Below are positions 44,473 through 56,086 of a stretch of DNA of 64,000 bases, piece by piece. The notes below the pieces were generated by a model. It was given only the letters and a program-made list of their open reading frames with translations. It ran no database searches and was not told the DNA's origin. The stretch is from Mactra quadrangularis (taxonomy: Eukaryota; Mollusca; Bivalvia; Venerida; Mactridae), in NCBI GenBank assembly GCA_025267735.1, contig CM046301.1:70645110-70709109 (forward strand). Direction: 5' to 3'. The position numbers and the translations under genes were made by a program. The first letter of the stretch is position 1. Each line of letters starts with the position of its first letter.

Positions 44473-44804
44473 TATATACATCATTACATCCTTTGAAATG
44501 AAGCCAAGTAAACCCAATTCTCTGGCTACTTGGAGTATATTTGTTGTAATATTATTGTGTATGCCCTTTCATTCAAAACAAGTATTGGATATAAAGTTCA
44601 GCTGTTTCTTGGATCATCACGTATTGAGATGACAACATTGTATTTTCTATGCCGGACATGTCATGCAATTATGGAAGTCTGGCTTGTTTTTTCAGTGACT
44701 TGTAATGTAATTTAATGTCTGTAAATATTTCTTTGCAAATCACTTTAACATCATATATAAAGTCGGTGACATTTATCTTTCATATATGACTGCATGATTT
44801 TTTT

Positions 44805-45046
44805 GGAGCAGTGGTCCAGTGGTGGGACGCGCGCTTAGGTATCGAAAGGTCCCGGGTTCGATCCCCACTGGGGGCACGGCTTATTTCCTTGAGCAAGAAT
44901 TTAACCTACAATTGTTCCACTTCACCCAGGTGTTAATGGGTACTGTGAAGGATCGCCTGCTTGATGGTGATTTCAATGATCAGGAGTTATCGTACAAGAT
45001 TGTTAAGTCGGCTGAACATGTATATGAAAGCAGACTTTAAACCGCA
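44805..45046 (+). repeat. second SINE family, tRNA head with distinct middle block
   Basis: The head (44,805-44,878) has box A TGGTCCAGTGG and a perfect box B GGTTCGATCCC. It continues with TTCCTTGAGCAAGAATTTAA and CACCCAGGTGTTAATGGGTA, a middle motif shared by many metazoan tRNA-derived SINEs. It is unrelated to the family at 882. Confidence 0.75.
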
Positions 45047-45314
45047 CTTTTATTTTTTTTCAGAATTCTTGCCAATCATTTTTAAGTCTTAAAAACATTG
45101 TATGCTTGTTTAAAACTAAGTGATGTGAATGAAAATTCAACTCTACAACTTCATTTGTACATGTAGCCAGTAGAACATTATTACATCTGATAAAGATTAA
45201 TCAATTGCCATTCAAAATATTAAGGAATAATAAATTAAAGTATGATCAGTTCAAAATTTGGCATCTGACTTCAGTGATTATATTTGTTCTAAATTTATTT
45301 CATATCTATTACAG

Positions 45315-45437
45315 AATAAACCCACTGAAGAGCAAGAGCAAGCACAAACGAGTATACCTCCACCAACAGTTACTGATCAATCTGGTAGTTCCGATATGAA
45401 TGAAGTTGATGTAGAGGAAATCAGAACAACTGTTATG
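45315..45437 (+). CDS. unrecognised gene, internal exon
   Basis: Acceptor TATTACAG and donor GTAATC enclose 41 codons in phase 0: NKPTEEQEQAQTSIPPPTVT, then DQSGSSDMNEVDVEEIRTTV and M. Glu/Gln/Ser/Pro-rich, probably disordered. It joins in phase to the exon at 46,410. Upstream exons are not identified; a SINE lies 270 bp upstream. Confidence 0.45.
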
Positions 45438-46409
45438 GTAATCTTAACATTTTTATAATGTGGCGGAATTAAAGAAAGAATTAAATGAAATATAATATAA
45501 CATGATAGAGTGCACTACATGCTCAGATTCAGTCAGATACTAGATCATGAGACCCAGTACAATGTAACTCCCTCATTTAAATATCATTGTTGTCCCAGAT
45601 CAAGATTAAGGGGCCCAACGCCACCTAAGATGTGCAATGCCATAAAATGTTTTCATGAATAATGTTGTATCATGGATTTTCAAGCAATAATGAACCATCA
45701 TCAACTTGGTTATGATTGATTGGAACTTTTTGATTTTAAAATGTTAACATTTCCTTCTGGAATAAAAGGTGCGTTTTTGTCACATTTAACAGGCTGTTTA
45801 GAAATCTTACAACATTAAATTGATATAATTTCTAACAAGACACTTGATATATGAATTAAGTATATTTGAGAAATATATGTACATGTTTTGAGTATTAATA
45901 CTGATTTCAGTTTTATGAGAACTAATTCTTCAATGTAATAATGTACAAAAACAGCCTTTTTCAATATTTTGAAAGAAGGGTTTCAGTACACTCTAAACTT
46001 AAAGTTTTCACTTATGGTCTATTCTATTCTAGTAGGTCTAATATGTTTTCTGCCATTAGACTTAATAGCTTATAGTATTGTTGTTTAATATTCCTTTCCA
46101 CAAATTTACAAATAGGGGTCTCTGGCTTTTAATAGGGAACTTGCATTTGTGTACCTCCTTGGAGTTTGATTTGTTTTTATTTTCTACAACCATTCTCCCT
46201 TTTACCTCTGTATCAAGTAGAGCAGGTGTCACCCTGATGAAGATACTTGCTTTGTTCTGGTTAAAAGTTTGGGTCTTGAGATCTAAGCCTATCCAGAGAC
46301 AATAGCTAGGTCATTTGAATGCAGCTTTATGACTGAAAAAATGTTGAGGCGGGGCAAAAGTATCATACATTACATATTCACTCTTCATTTTTTGTCTATT
46401 TGTCTGTAG

Positions 46410-47138
46410 GGAACAAATGACAGAAAAGTGAAGATTCTCTTTGAAGGTGGTGGGGACTACTCTGGAGAATGTAGTACTACAAAGAGAGGACCACACTATT
46501 TAGATTTATTATGTAAAGATCAACAAGATCTGGTACTTTTGCAGGTAAAAGAATATGAAAGAAACAAACGCAACTTTTCTACCCAAACAGACCCAGTGGT
46601 TGTGTTAGGAAGCAATACCAATTTTACTGCGTTACATAGAGAGAACAGATGTAAATGTAAATGTGAGGAGTCTTTAACTTTAATGAAGCAGACAAATGAG
46701 AAGATAGACAAACTTTTTGAAGTAATAAATGTTTTAAGTGAAAACCTGGAGAAAAATAAAAATGATGTTTCATTAATGTCTTTATCAACTCTGGAATCAC
46801 TTGTTAATGTACCAGTTTCCATGACTTATCAACAGTCAAGTTCTGATATTACTGATGTTGTAGCTGTGCCTGAGGAACAGTCATCAAGTTCACATATAAT
46901 TGTTCCAGTTGTTTATCTGACAGAAGACCACCAGTCTTATGATAAGGAAATTGATTTTCAGTTTACAGCAACACAACTTTACATTCCAAATGTTCTGAGA
47001 TCTCCAATTAGTAGTGAGAAAGTTTATTCAAAGCCATGTTTAAATGGACAAATAGTTGAAATTAAGTCTGTTCTAGACATTCCCTCTTTTGATTGTGAAT
47101 TAAGAATTCACCAAGATATACAATGGGAGCTAAAATAA
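46410..47138 (+). CDS. unrecognised gene, terminal exon
   Basis: After acceptor TTTGTCTGTAG, 242 codons run in phase 0 with the exon at 45,315 and end at TAA 47,138. It starts GTNDRKVKILFEGGGDYSGE, then a Cys-rich CKCKCEE, a helical stretch likely to form a coiled coil (LTLMKQTNEKIDKLFEVINV, LSENLEKNKND), a Ser/Val-rich middle and a less charged end. No domain is recognised and no transposon motif is seen, so it may be a host gene. No AATAAA is found within about 250 bp of the stop. It could be a nuclear protein with a dimerising coil; that is a guess. Confidence 0.55.
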   Translation, partial: GTNDRKVKILFEGGGDYSGECSTTKRGPHYLDLLCKDQQDLVLLQVKEYERNKRNFSTQTDPVVVLGSNTNFTALHRENRCKCKCEESLTLMKQTNEKIDKLFEVINVLSENLEKNKNDVSLMSLSTLESLVNVPVSMTYQQSSSDITDVVAVPEEQSSSSHIIVPVVYLTEDHQSYDKEIDFQFTATQLYIPNVLRSPISSEKVYSKPCLNGQIVEIKSVLDIPSFDCELRIHQDIQWELK

Positions 47139-48204
47139 GCATCATGTTCTGTAGGGAACTACGCCTGGCAGTTGGCTAAAATCTTTTACAGAAAAGATGA
47201 ATTAGTAGTGTGAAGAACCTGTATTTTGCCAGTGGACTCTTTTTGTAATTTGCTCTAACATATTTTAACTTAAACTAAGAATAGTTATCTAACAAATTTT
47301 ACCCAGCATTCATTGTAACTGTCAATTAGGTATTATGTAACATTTTTATATAGATCTTATCTGATGTCAGGATCTCAAAGTTCTAGCACTCAGCATGGTG
47401 TCTTTTTGGCCTTTGATTCACATATTTTTCGGTTTATTTCACGGCGTCTCAACGCCGTGATATTGTGGTGGGTAGATTTTGATAGCAATGGGCAAAAGTC
47501 ACGTGATAAAAAATGATAAAAATCCTTCCGATTTCCACTGCCGACAAATTTATTGTTTTTAATGCAGTCATAGTACAGCCCATTTCCGTTAAAAGTTAAA
47601 TAGAAAAATCATTTTTTGGGGAATCCATATAAACAATTTTTCTTGCAACAATGCAACACACGAAAAATCAGCGTTTTATATCAACACATTTCCGCAAATC
47701 CTTTCGAATCACACGAAAAGGGGTAGGTATAAATCGCGAACAAACCGGACCAGTTTAGTATACGGATACAGTTTAACAAATATGCGTATCATAATGTGTG
47801 TATAGTACATATATTATTGATATTTGCCAATATTTTATTTGAAAAGATAAGACACCAATATCGAAATTATATTTTAAGAAATAACTTGGCAGACTTTAAC
47901 TATTAAAAGAATCGTCGATTGCTTCATCACATATTGTTGTAAATATTATATATTTCAACTGTTAGAGCATTTATCATTTGAAAACTAATTTGATATGATT
48001 CATATATTTTAATAATATACCTTTTTTTCTTATTAGCCGACTGTATAAGTAAAGAAGCGTAATCGTGTAACATTGACTCTTAATTCTTACTCTTACTGAG
48101 CTCTATTGGCGATCTTTTCTTACTATGATTAAGTGCAGCGGACCAGTTAATTTTAAGAGCATAAGAGTTACGGACCAGGGTTGAGTTCAGTAACTGCGAA
48201 CGTT
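47139..48204. other. 3' flank, no further gene seen
   Basis: TCACGGCGT-CTCA-ACGCCGTGA at 47,439-47,460 is a perfect 9-bp hairpin. Confidence 0.4.
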
Positions 48205-48325
48205 ATAGAACGTTCCGCAACGATACATTCGGAAGTCCTCGTCCATTTGCTGCGAATAATCTCGGACATATTTGGACGCTATTTTGAAATGTCCGGCGTT
48301 AAAGTAAACAAATGTATGACCGAGG
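48205..48325 (+). repeat. dispersed repeat, copy 2
   Basis: Matches 36,098-36,225 in the same orientation (CAACGATACATTCGG, AATAATCTCGGACATATTT, GGACGCTATTTTGAAA). It is bracketed by two similar words, GGACCAG.TAATTTTAAGAG, at 48,139 and 48,477. Confidence 0.7.
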
Positions 48326-49830
48326 AGTTCTGAATGCGTCGTTATGTAACGTACTGTAGCGTTTTGTGTAATTGAACTTGCTTCTGGTTATAGATCGAGC
48401 AGATGTAAGATTATTTTTGCAGACTTTTTTAATTATGAAAAGTTTGGTACTATATTGACGGACTATTGACTAGACGGACCAGGTAATTTTAAGAGAGTTA
48501 AAATGACAGACATTAACACCTAGGTGAAAAGCTCGCCAGTTTTTAATTTGTTCGAATGGAGTATGTTTTCTCGAGTCCGAGTGAATTCATTATTAAGAAA
48601 AATGATTTCTATTCGAAATAGCTTGCCTTTTGTATTTAAGTGCATCTTTTTGGAATTAAAATACATGTTAAATCCTTTCGTGTATCCGGCAACTAAATTC
48701 TTCCGTAACAAGTAAAGGTATGACTACTCTCTAATACACTGGTTTGAAAGATTCACTCGCTGACTCTCTACCTCCGTTAAATACTATGCGCAAACTGATA
48801 TTTCTATTTCAAGGCAAAGACACACACATTTAGATTGCATGACTGTCTCGTGATTAAAAAATAAATGCAATAAATGCAACAAATGTTCACGCCTGTAAAA
48901 TCAAAATGTCGAAATTCAAAGATGCTGGACAGTTATGCATTAGTTAGATGATTGGTTACACGGATTGGTAAGAACAGATCCGCAATGTGTGGAGCACTTG
49001 ACTAAACAGAAGCGATAAGTCATGTAAATAGCTTCTGTTCTGAAGAACTATGTTTTCCCTTCTGCCGATCTATTTAAGCGTCATGCAAATATGAATTACT
49101 GGAAAAAAATCCAACTAAAACCAAACATCCTGTCGGCATAAAGATGGTGTCTAGATCCAGACCATTCGCGTACTCCAAATTTGTCAAGATTCTCAATCTA
49201 ACTAGTATCGAGAATCTTACTAGGCTTTTGGAACGAGATTGTTACATTTGAACAGAAAAACGTTTTATGACAAGTTACCTTTTAATTACTGAAAAACCTT
49301 AACATGACAATTCAATATAATGCTCTTTTGAGTTACCTTTAGATTATACTTAATCATTCTTTTTTGTTTGCCGTGACAATCCCTTTGCTGCATTTAGCAG
49401 CAATTTTTTACTTGTATTACTTTATATTGTCTGGATTTTTGCTTTGACCAGCTAAGTATTACATAATGAATACACTAAAAGTTATTTCAACCAATGTCCA
49501 AGTCAATTGGAGCTCACCAGGGTATCTTTGTTCCCCCCAAATGTTATGTAATACCAATAGGCACCTAGAGGGGTAAATATATTGTAGATTTATGATACTG
49601 ATAGGACAAATTCTATAGAAAATATTGACTTTGTAGACTAATTTTATAGCCATTAAATATTTAAATGTTTTTAAAATTCTTTTCAATGATTATTGACATA
49701 GTTATAGGCAAATTTAAGGATGCTATTTCCATAGTAACCAGAATACTATATTTAAATGAGCTTATATATATTGTTATTTTGCTTGATTTTGTCAATTTAC
49801 TGGCTATTAACTTTTAAATTAATGATTTTA
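48326..49830. other. no gene seen
   Basis: AT-rich with short overlapping frames on both strands only. Confidence 0.4.
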
Positions 49831-50350
49831 ATTCATCAAAATCACATTTTCGCTGTTTCTCAAGATAAGCTATCTATCAATATGTTTATTGGGATCAGTA
49901 TGATCTATAAATGAATAATATGTGCTTATTTTTGTAATAATGTTGTTTATATAGTTCATAAGCAATTTAATGATTTTATTCATCAAAATCACTTTTTTAC
50001 TATTTCTTAAGGTAGAATAGCCATCAATAGGTTAATTTTATTCAGAAAAGTGTACAGATCAATAATATATAGTTTGTTTTGCTTAAATGTTGATTTTTAA
50101 GATTTTATAGCAAATATTCATCAAAGTCATCATTTCATTATCTCTTAAGATAAAATATTCATCCATAGGTTCATTTTAATCAGAATGATGCATAGATAGT
50201 GAAAATGTAAATAATATTTTGATATTGTTATATTTATGAAAAATTAACAATTTTCAATGGCTTATAGATTATCAATATTAGATTAACTAAGGTAAAAAAT
50301 ATCATTTTCTTTATCTTTAGAGTAATATTGTCAAGTTTAGTATCTTTTTG
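49831..50350. repeat. degenerate ~140-bp tandem repeat
   Basis: ATTCATCAAA(A/G)TCA begins units at 49,831, 49,978 and 50,116; each is followed by TTTCTTAAG-like and CCATCAATAGGTT-like words. Confidence 0.65.
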
Positions 50351-50509
50351 TAGATAATGATATGCTGATTTCACTGATAATCTTGAATTTTAGATATCAT
50401 CTATAGTTTTTGAATTATCAATCAAAAATGATTTTGTACTTTTTACATAAGGAATTTAGAGGTTACATAATACAAAACCTTTGAAACTTGAATGACTCAT
50501 ATGTCCAGT

Positions 50510-50665
50510 CAGTAGGCGGGGCTTATCAGCATCTTACTTTTGTCAATCAACGTTTCTTAATTGATGACAGCCAATTAAAATGTAATTCGAATTGGAACTG
50601 ACCAATCAGGCGACACCTGTCTTTGTCTTATAAACTGATGCACAGCCTGATTTTGGCACTCTGCT
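50510..50665 (+). promoter_or_regulatory. Pol II promoter-like cluster
   Basis: GC box GGCGGGGC (50,515), CCAAT boxes at 50,571 and 50,602, an inverted one (ATTGG) at 50,591, and TTATAAA at 50,628. Spacing suits a start near 50,660. Short ATG-GT contexts follow (near 50,732 and 50,805) but no convincing gene before the satellite at 51,197. Confidence 0.45.
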
Positions 50666-50720
50666 GCTTTCTCTAAGTTTTGAAAAGTATTCTTCTACGT
50701 TATTGCAAAAGCAATAATTA

Positions 50721-51196
50721 ATTAATTAAATATGGGTTAGTTATTGATATTTCATTTTAGTTAAGTTCTAATTTTGTAACTAGATTCTTAATTCTATATT
50801 GGAAATGGACAGGCAAGCCGGTAAATATGTATTTACTTAGAACTTAGTTTGTTTAAAATGTTGATTATTACTCAGACATAACCGTTTTTACGACTGCAGA
50901 GTCATATGCAGAATATGACTTAGTTTTAATATAAGGTATTTTAGACATTGTTAACTTTAGTTAAGACTTTGACATAATTTGGGTATTAATGTAAATATTT
51001 GTCTATATTTTTGCCTTTCTTATCTCACTTATTTTTTGTCTTATTTTTGTCTTTTCTATCTTACTTATTTTATGTTATGTTAAGTTCATTTCTGCCTTAT
51101 TTTTATCCTACTTGCTTTTAAAGTTTTCGCCTTCAAGTCATTTTTGGCTTTTCTATCTTACTTATTTTTATCTAACTTGGATTTAAAAGTTTTAAA
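50721..51196. other. T-rich stretch before the satellite
   Basis: CTTTTCTATCTTACTTATTTT occurs twice (51,049 and 51,150); no gene seen. Confidence 0.45.
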
Positions 51197-53946
51197 GTTG
51201 TGTTTAAACTAACTACATTAAGGTAGCAAAAAACGCGTGCAAACCTCCCGACACCAAGAGGTGACGCCAATTTTTGCTGTTCTAAAGCCCTATATAGCCA
51301 TATTGCACGGTATATTTTGCGGCTCTGTTGCCATGGCGTAACTCGGTGTGCGAATGTGATTTTTTGCATTTAGGTTGCTAACCATTTAGGGCACCTGAAA
51401 AACGTGTTCAAACACCAAACCCACCACGTTTATGTACCGAGAAACCCCGTGCTAATCTCCCGACACTACAAGGAGACGCGACTTTGGGGCTCTGTAGCCC
51501 ACGCGCATCTCACTGCGCAGGTATGATTTTTGTGCAAATTGGTTGCTAACTACGTAGGGCATCGAGTAAATGTGCTTAAACAAGTAACTAACTACATTAA
51601 GGTAGCAAAACACGCGTGCAAACCTCCCAACACCAGGAGGGGACGCCTATTTTTGCTGTTCTAAAGCCCTATATAGCCATATTGCACGGTATACTTTGCG
51701 GCTCTGTTGCCATGGCGTAACTCGGTGTGCGAATGTGATTTTTTGAATTTAGGTTGCTATCCATGTAGGGCACCTGAAAAACGTGTTTAAACACCAAACC
51801 CACCACGTTCAGGTACCGAGAAACCCCGTGCAAATCTCCCGACACTACAAGGAGACGCGAATTTGGGGCTCTGTAGCCCACGCGCATCTCACTGTGCAGG
51901 TATGATTTTTGTGCAAATGGGTTGCTAACTACGTAGGTCATCGAGAAAATGTGTTTAAACAAGTAACTAACTACATTTAGGTAGCAAAAAACGCGTGCAA
52001 ACCTCCCGTCACCAGGAGGCGACGCCTATTTTTGCTGTTCTAAAGCCCTATATAGGCATATTGCACAGTATACTTTGCGGCTCTGTTGCCATGGCGCAAC
52101 TCGGTGTGCGAATGTGATTTTTTGCAGTTAGGTTCCTTTCCATCTGGGGCACCTGAAAAACGTGTTTAAACACCAAACCCACCACGTTCAGGTACCGAGA
52201 AACCCCGTGCAATTCTCCAGACACTACAAGGAGACGCGACTTTGGGGCTCTGTAGCCCACGCGCATCTCACTGCGCAGGTATGATTTTTGTGCAAATGGG
52301 TTGCTAACTACGTAGGGCATCGAGAAAATGTGTTTAAACAAGTAACTAACTACATTAAGGTAGCGAAAAACGCGTGCAAACCTCCCGACACCAGGAGGCG
52401 ACGCCTATTTTTGCTGTTCTAAAGCCCTATATAGCCATATTGCACGGTATACTTTGCGGCTCTGTTGCCATGGCGCAACTCGGTGTGCGAATGTGATTTT
52501 TTGCAGTTAGGTTGCTAACCATATTGGGCACCTGAAAAAAGTGTTTAAACACCAAACTCACCAAGTTCAGGTACCGAGAAACCCCGTGCAAATCTCCCGA
52601 CACTACAAGGAGACGCGACTTTGGGGCTCTGTAGCCCACGCGCATGTCACTGCGCAGGTATGGTTTTTGTGCAAATGGGTTGCTAACTACGTAGGGCATC
52701 AAGAAATGTGTTTAAACAAGTAACTAACTACATTAAGGTAGCAAAAAACGCGTGCAAACCTCCCGACACCAGGAGGCGACGCCTATTTTTGCTGTTCTAA
52801 AGCCCTATATAGCCATATTGCACGGTATATTTTGCGGCTCTGTTGCCATGGCGCAACTCGGTGTGTGAATGTGATTTTTAGCAGTTAGGTTGCTAACCAT
52901 CTAGGGCAGCTGAAAAACGTGTTTAAACACCAAACCCACCACGTTCAGGTACCGAGAAACCCCGTGCAAATCTCCCGACACTACAAGGAGACGCGATTTT
53001 GTGGCTCTGTAGCCCACGCGCATCTCACTGCGCAGGTATGATTTTTGTGCAAATGGGTTGCTAACTACGGAGGGCATCGAGAAAATGTGTTTAAACAAGT
53101 AACTAATGACATTAAGGAAGCAAAAAACGCGTGCAATCCTCCCGACACCAGGAGGCGACGCCTATTTTTGCTGTTCTATAGCCCTATACAGCCATATTGC
53201 ACGGTATAATACGCGGCTCTGTTGCCATGGCGCAACTCGGTGTGCGAATGTGATTTTTTGCAGTTAGGTTGCTAACCATCTAGGGCAACTGATAAACGTG
53301 TTTAAACACCAAACCCACCACGTTCAGGTACCGAGAAACCCCGTGCAATTCTCCCGACACTACAAGGAGACGCGAATTTGGGGCTCTGTAGCCCACGCGC
53401 ATCTCACTGCGCAGGTATGATTTTTGTGCAAATGGGTTGCTAACTACGTAGGGCATCGAGAAACTGTGTCTAAACAAGTAACTAACTACATTAAGGTAGC
53501 AAAAAACGCGTGCAAACCTCACGACACCAGGGGGCGACGCCTATTTTTGCTGTTCTAAAGCCCTATATAACCATAGTGCACGGTATACTTTGCGGCTCTG
53601 TTGCCATGGCGCAACTCGGTGTGCGAATGTGATTTTTTGCAGTTAGGATTCTAACCATTAAGGGCACCTGAAAAACGTGTTTAAACACCAAACCCACCAC
53701 GTTCAGGTACCGAGAAACCCCGTGCAAATCTCCCGTCACTACAAGGAGACGCGATTTTGGGGCTCTGTAGCCCACGCGCATCTCACTGCGCAGGTATGAT
53801 TTTTGTGCAAATGGGTTGCTAACTACGTAGGGCATCAAGAAAATGTGTTTAAACAAGTAACTAACTACATTAAGGTAGCAAATAACGCGTGCAAACCTCC
53901 CGACACCAGGAGGCGACGCCTATTTTTGCTGTTCTAAAGCCCTATA
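51197..53946 (-). repeat. 379-bp satellite, block 1 (about 7 monomers)
   Basis: Monomers repeat every 379 bp (for example frames ending at 51,669, 52,048 and 52,427). Each monomer is itself a diverged dimer: both halves start TTGCTAAC.A..TAGGGCA.C, then GTGTTTAAACA, CGTGCAAA.CTCCCGACAC and TGTGATTTTT/TATGATTTTT. One minus frame of 97 codons (MFKHIFSMPYVVSNPFAQKS) per monomer stays open; as 379 is not a multiple of three, the frame never links between monomers. Confidence 0.95.
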
Positions 53947-55181
53947 CAGTCCAACTTGTGCTAACGGCCACCTCCGAATAGCGGTCACCTGCCGACAGCG
54001 GCCATTTCGATTTCCCCCCGACCGAAAATGCTCTTAAAAAGGCCGTGAATAACGGCCACCTGTCGTCTGCGACCAGCGGCCAGTCAAAACCATCCCCGTG
54101 GCCAGTTTATAACTGTGAACAACGGCCAGACGATTGTTTGAAGACAGTATTTCGTATCAAGGCAATTTCGAAAGCAGGCCGCCATTTTTGTTAAAGTTAA
54201 GCTAAAAACCCGTAATCCGATTTTTTTCCGGATTTTCGTAAACAAACCATCTCGAGTACGATTTTATTAGTTATTATCAAGCTGTAGACAATTTTCTCGT
54301 CACCTTATTATAAAAATATGTTAATGTATCCTTTTATTGTTAAATTTATTTGTAAATCAGGAGTAAATTACGTCATGTGATGACACTTTGTTAATTAGTT
54401 TTGAATGTTTGGAGACTCCACTAGGTTTGTTTTTCACACGTCCGGCAGTTAGATAAATGTTTGTGACAGGCTGTTAATTCCTAAATTCGTTCAACTGTGA
54501 CCGCTGTATACAGGTAATTTGACAACTGGGAAAAGATAGAAATACTATACAAAAGGTCAGAGTAGTGAGAAATTGTTGAGTGCATTTGTTAATGTTGAGG
54601 GCATAGCATCAAATGTAGCTGCAAACAAAAAATCACTGATTTCTTTGTTTTAGTAATTCTTTGTTCAAAGTTTTGTTTTATTCATTTATTGTCACAACTT
54701 CAATAATGATAATGTGAATAATGAATTAAGGTTGAAAATAAAAACAATTTTAATTATTAATTCATGCTAAATTCGTTCAACTGTGACCGCTGTATACAAG
54801 TAATTTGGCAACTGGGATAAGATAGAAATACTATACAAAAGGTCAGAGTAGTGAGAATTTGTAGAGTGCAATTGTTAATGTTGAGGGCATAGCATGAAAT
54901 GTAGCTGCAAAAAATGACTGATATCTTTGTTTTTGTCATTCTTTGTTCAAAATTATGTTTTATTCATTTATTGTCACAACTTCAATAATGATAATGTGAA
55001 TAATGAATAAGGGTTGAAAATAAAAACAAATTTAATGATTAATTCATGTTAATTATGAACTCTGTCTCTCAAGTCTAATGAAACATGGCCCGTTTGTTCC
55101 TCCCTCCAAACAAAGGCCACCTGTGAACAAAGGCCACTTTTCTCTTTTCCCTTGGCCGGCCGTTGTTCACAGGTTGGACTG
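53947..55181 (+). mobile_element. pogo/Tigger-like element in the satellite, copy A
   Basis: CAGTCCAACTTGTGCTAACG at the left and the inverse CACAGGTTGGACTG at the right, TA on each side. Subterminal CGGCCAC.TGT-type repeats. A 286-bp block is tandemly duplicated inside (54,481-54,766 and 54,767-55,052). No transposase. The interior shares CATGTGATGACACTTTGTTA with the element at 25,161. Confidence 0.85.
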
Positions 55182-55466
55182 TATAGCCATATTGCACGGT
55201 ATACTTTGCGGCTCTGTTGCCATGGCGCAACTCGGTGTGCGAATGTGATTTTTCAGTTAGGTTGCTTACCATCTAGGGCATCTGAAAAACGTGTTTAAAC
55301 ACCAAACCCACCACGTTCATGTACCGAGAAACCCCGTGCAAATCTCCCGACACTACAAGGAGATGCGACTTTGGGGCTCTGTAGCCCACGCGCATCTCAC
55401 TGCGCAGGTATGATTTTTGTGCAAATGGGTTGCTAACTACGTATGGCATCGAGAAAATGTGTTTAA
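55182..55466 (-). repeat. satellite remainder between two insertions
   Basis: Three quarters of a monomer, from TAGCCATATTGCACGG to GTGTTTAA. Confidence 0.9.
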
Positions 55467-56086
55467 CCCTTAACCGCTCAATCCCGCATTTTTACGTGTC
55501 TAGACCACCCCCTCCAAAATGGCCGCCACAGCCTTGAAAATGGTGTTTTTAACTGGATTGAGCGAATTTCACAAAAGGATAGTTGTCCCCAAAAAATGAG
55601 CTTGTTTTCGCGCGCCTCCCCCTCCAATTGATGTCTCAGGGGGGTTCCGAAGGTGGGATGTGCCCCCCTTTGTTGCTGGGGTTTGAAGGGGGCGCAGCCT
55701 CCCTCATCGCCCGAAAAAAAATCGGGGTCATTGAGTGCAGAGAAATGGCGCCAAATGCTGATAAGAAAACATGTTTTCAGTATCTGAAAAGACCTGGCAC
55801 TTTAGACCTCAATTTCGGAAAATATTACTGTTTGAAGTGCAAACGTGGGGTGGTAAAAGGGCAAAAATTACATTTTTTGCCGTTTTTGCTCCGCCCCAGC
55901 GTTGCCATGGTAACGGGGATCGGGGCTCAACTTGGTTTTTCTGAAAGACATTCACCCAGGGAATAACTTGGCCAAGTTGCATAACTGTATGATAATTAGT
56001 AATGGAATTAAAGCATCTTGAAATAGCCCTAGCGCGTAATGGTGAAAAAATGGCTACTTTTCACACATTTCTCAACCAGTAAAGGG
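55467..56086 (+). mobile_element. piggyBac-type MITE, 620 bp, copy A
   Basis: Begins CCCTTAACCGCTCAA and ends CTCAACCAGTAAAGGG; TTAA on both sides, created at the GTGTTTAAACA of a monomer. CCC...GGG ends with TTAA target fit piggyBac. It contains a perfect X-box (GTTGCCATGGTAAC, 55,911). A 127-codon plus frame (55,583-55,966) covers most of it. Confidence 0.8.

Noticed and set aside
44805..44878. Possible tRNA gene with perfect box B
   Set aside because: Followed directly by a known-type SINE middle block and lacking a proper cloverleaf; treated as SINE head.
51669..51962. 97-codon frame repeated in nearly every satellite monomer
   Set aside because: The 379-bp period is not divisible by three, some monomers shorten the frame, there is no recognisable motif, and the openness follows from high identity between copies.
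55583..55966. 127-codon frame in the piggyBac-type MITE, kept in both copies
   Set aside because: The two copies are part of a recent duplication; their few differences in the frame include about as many amino-acid changes as silent ones, so no sign of selection for protein.
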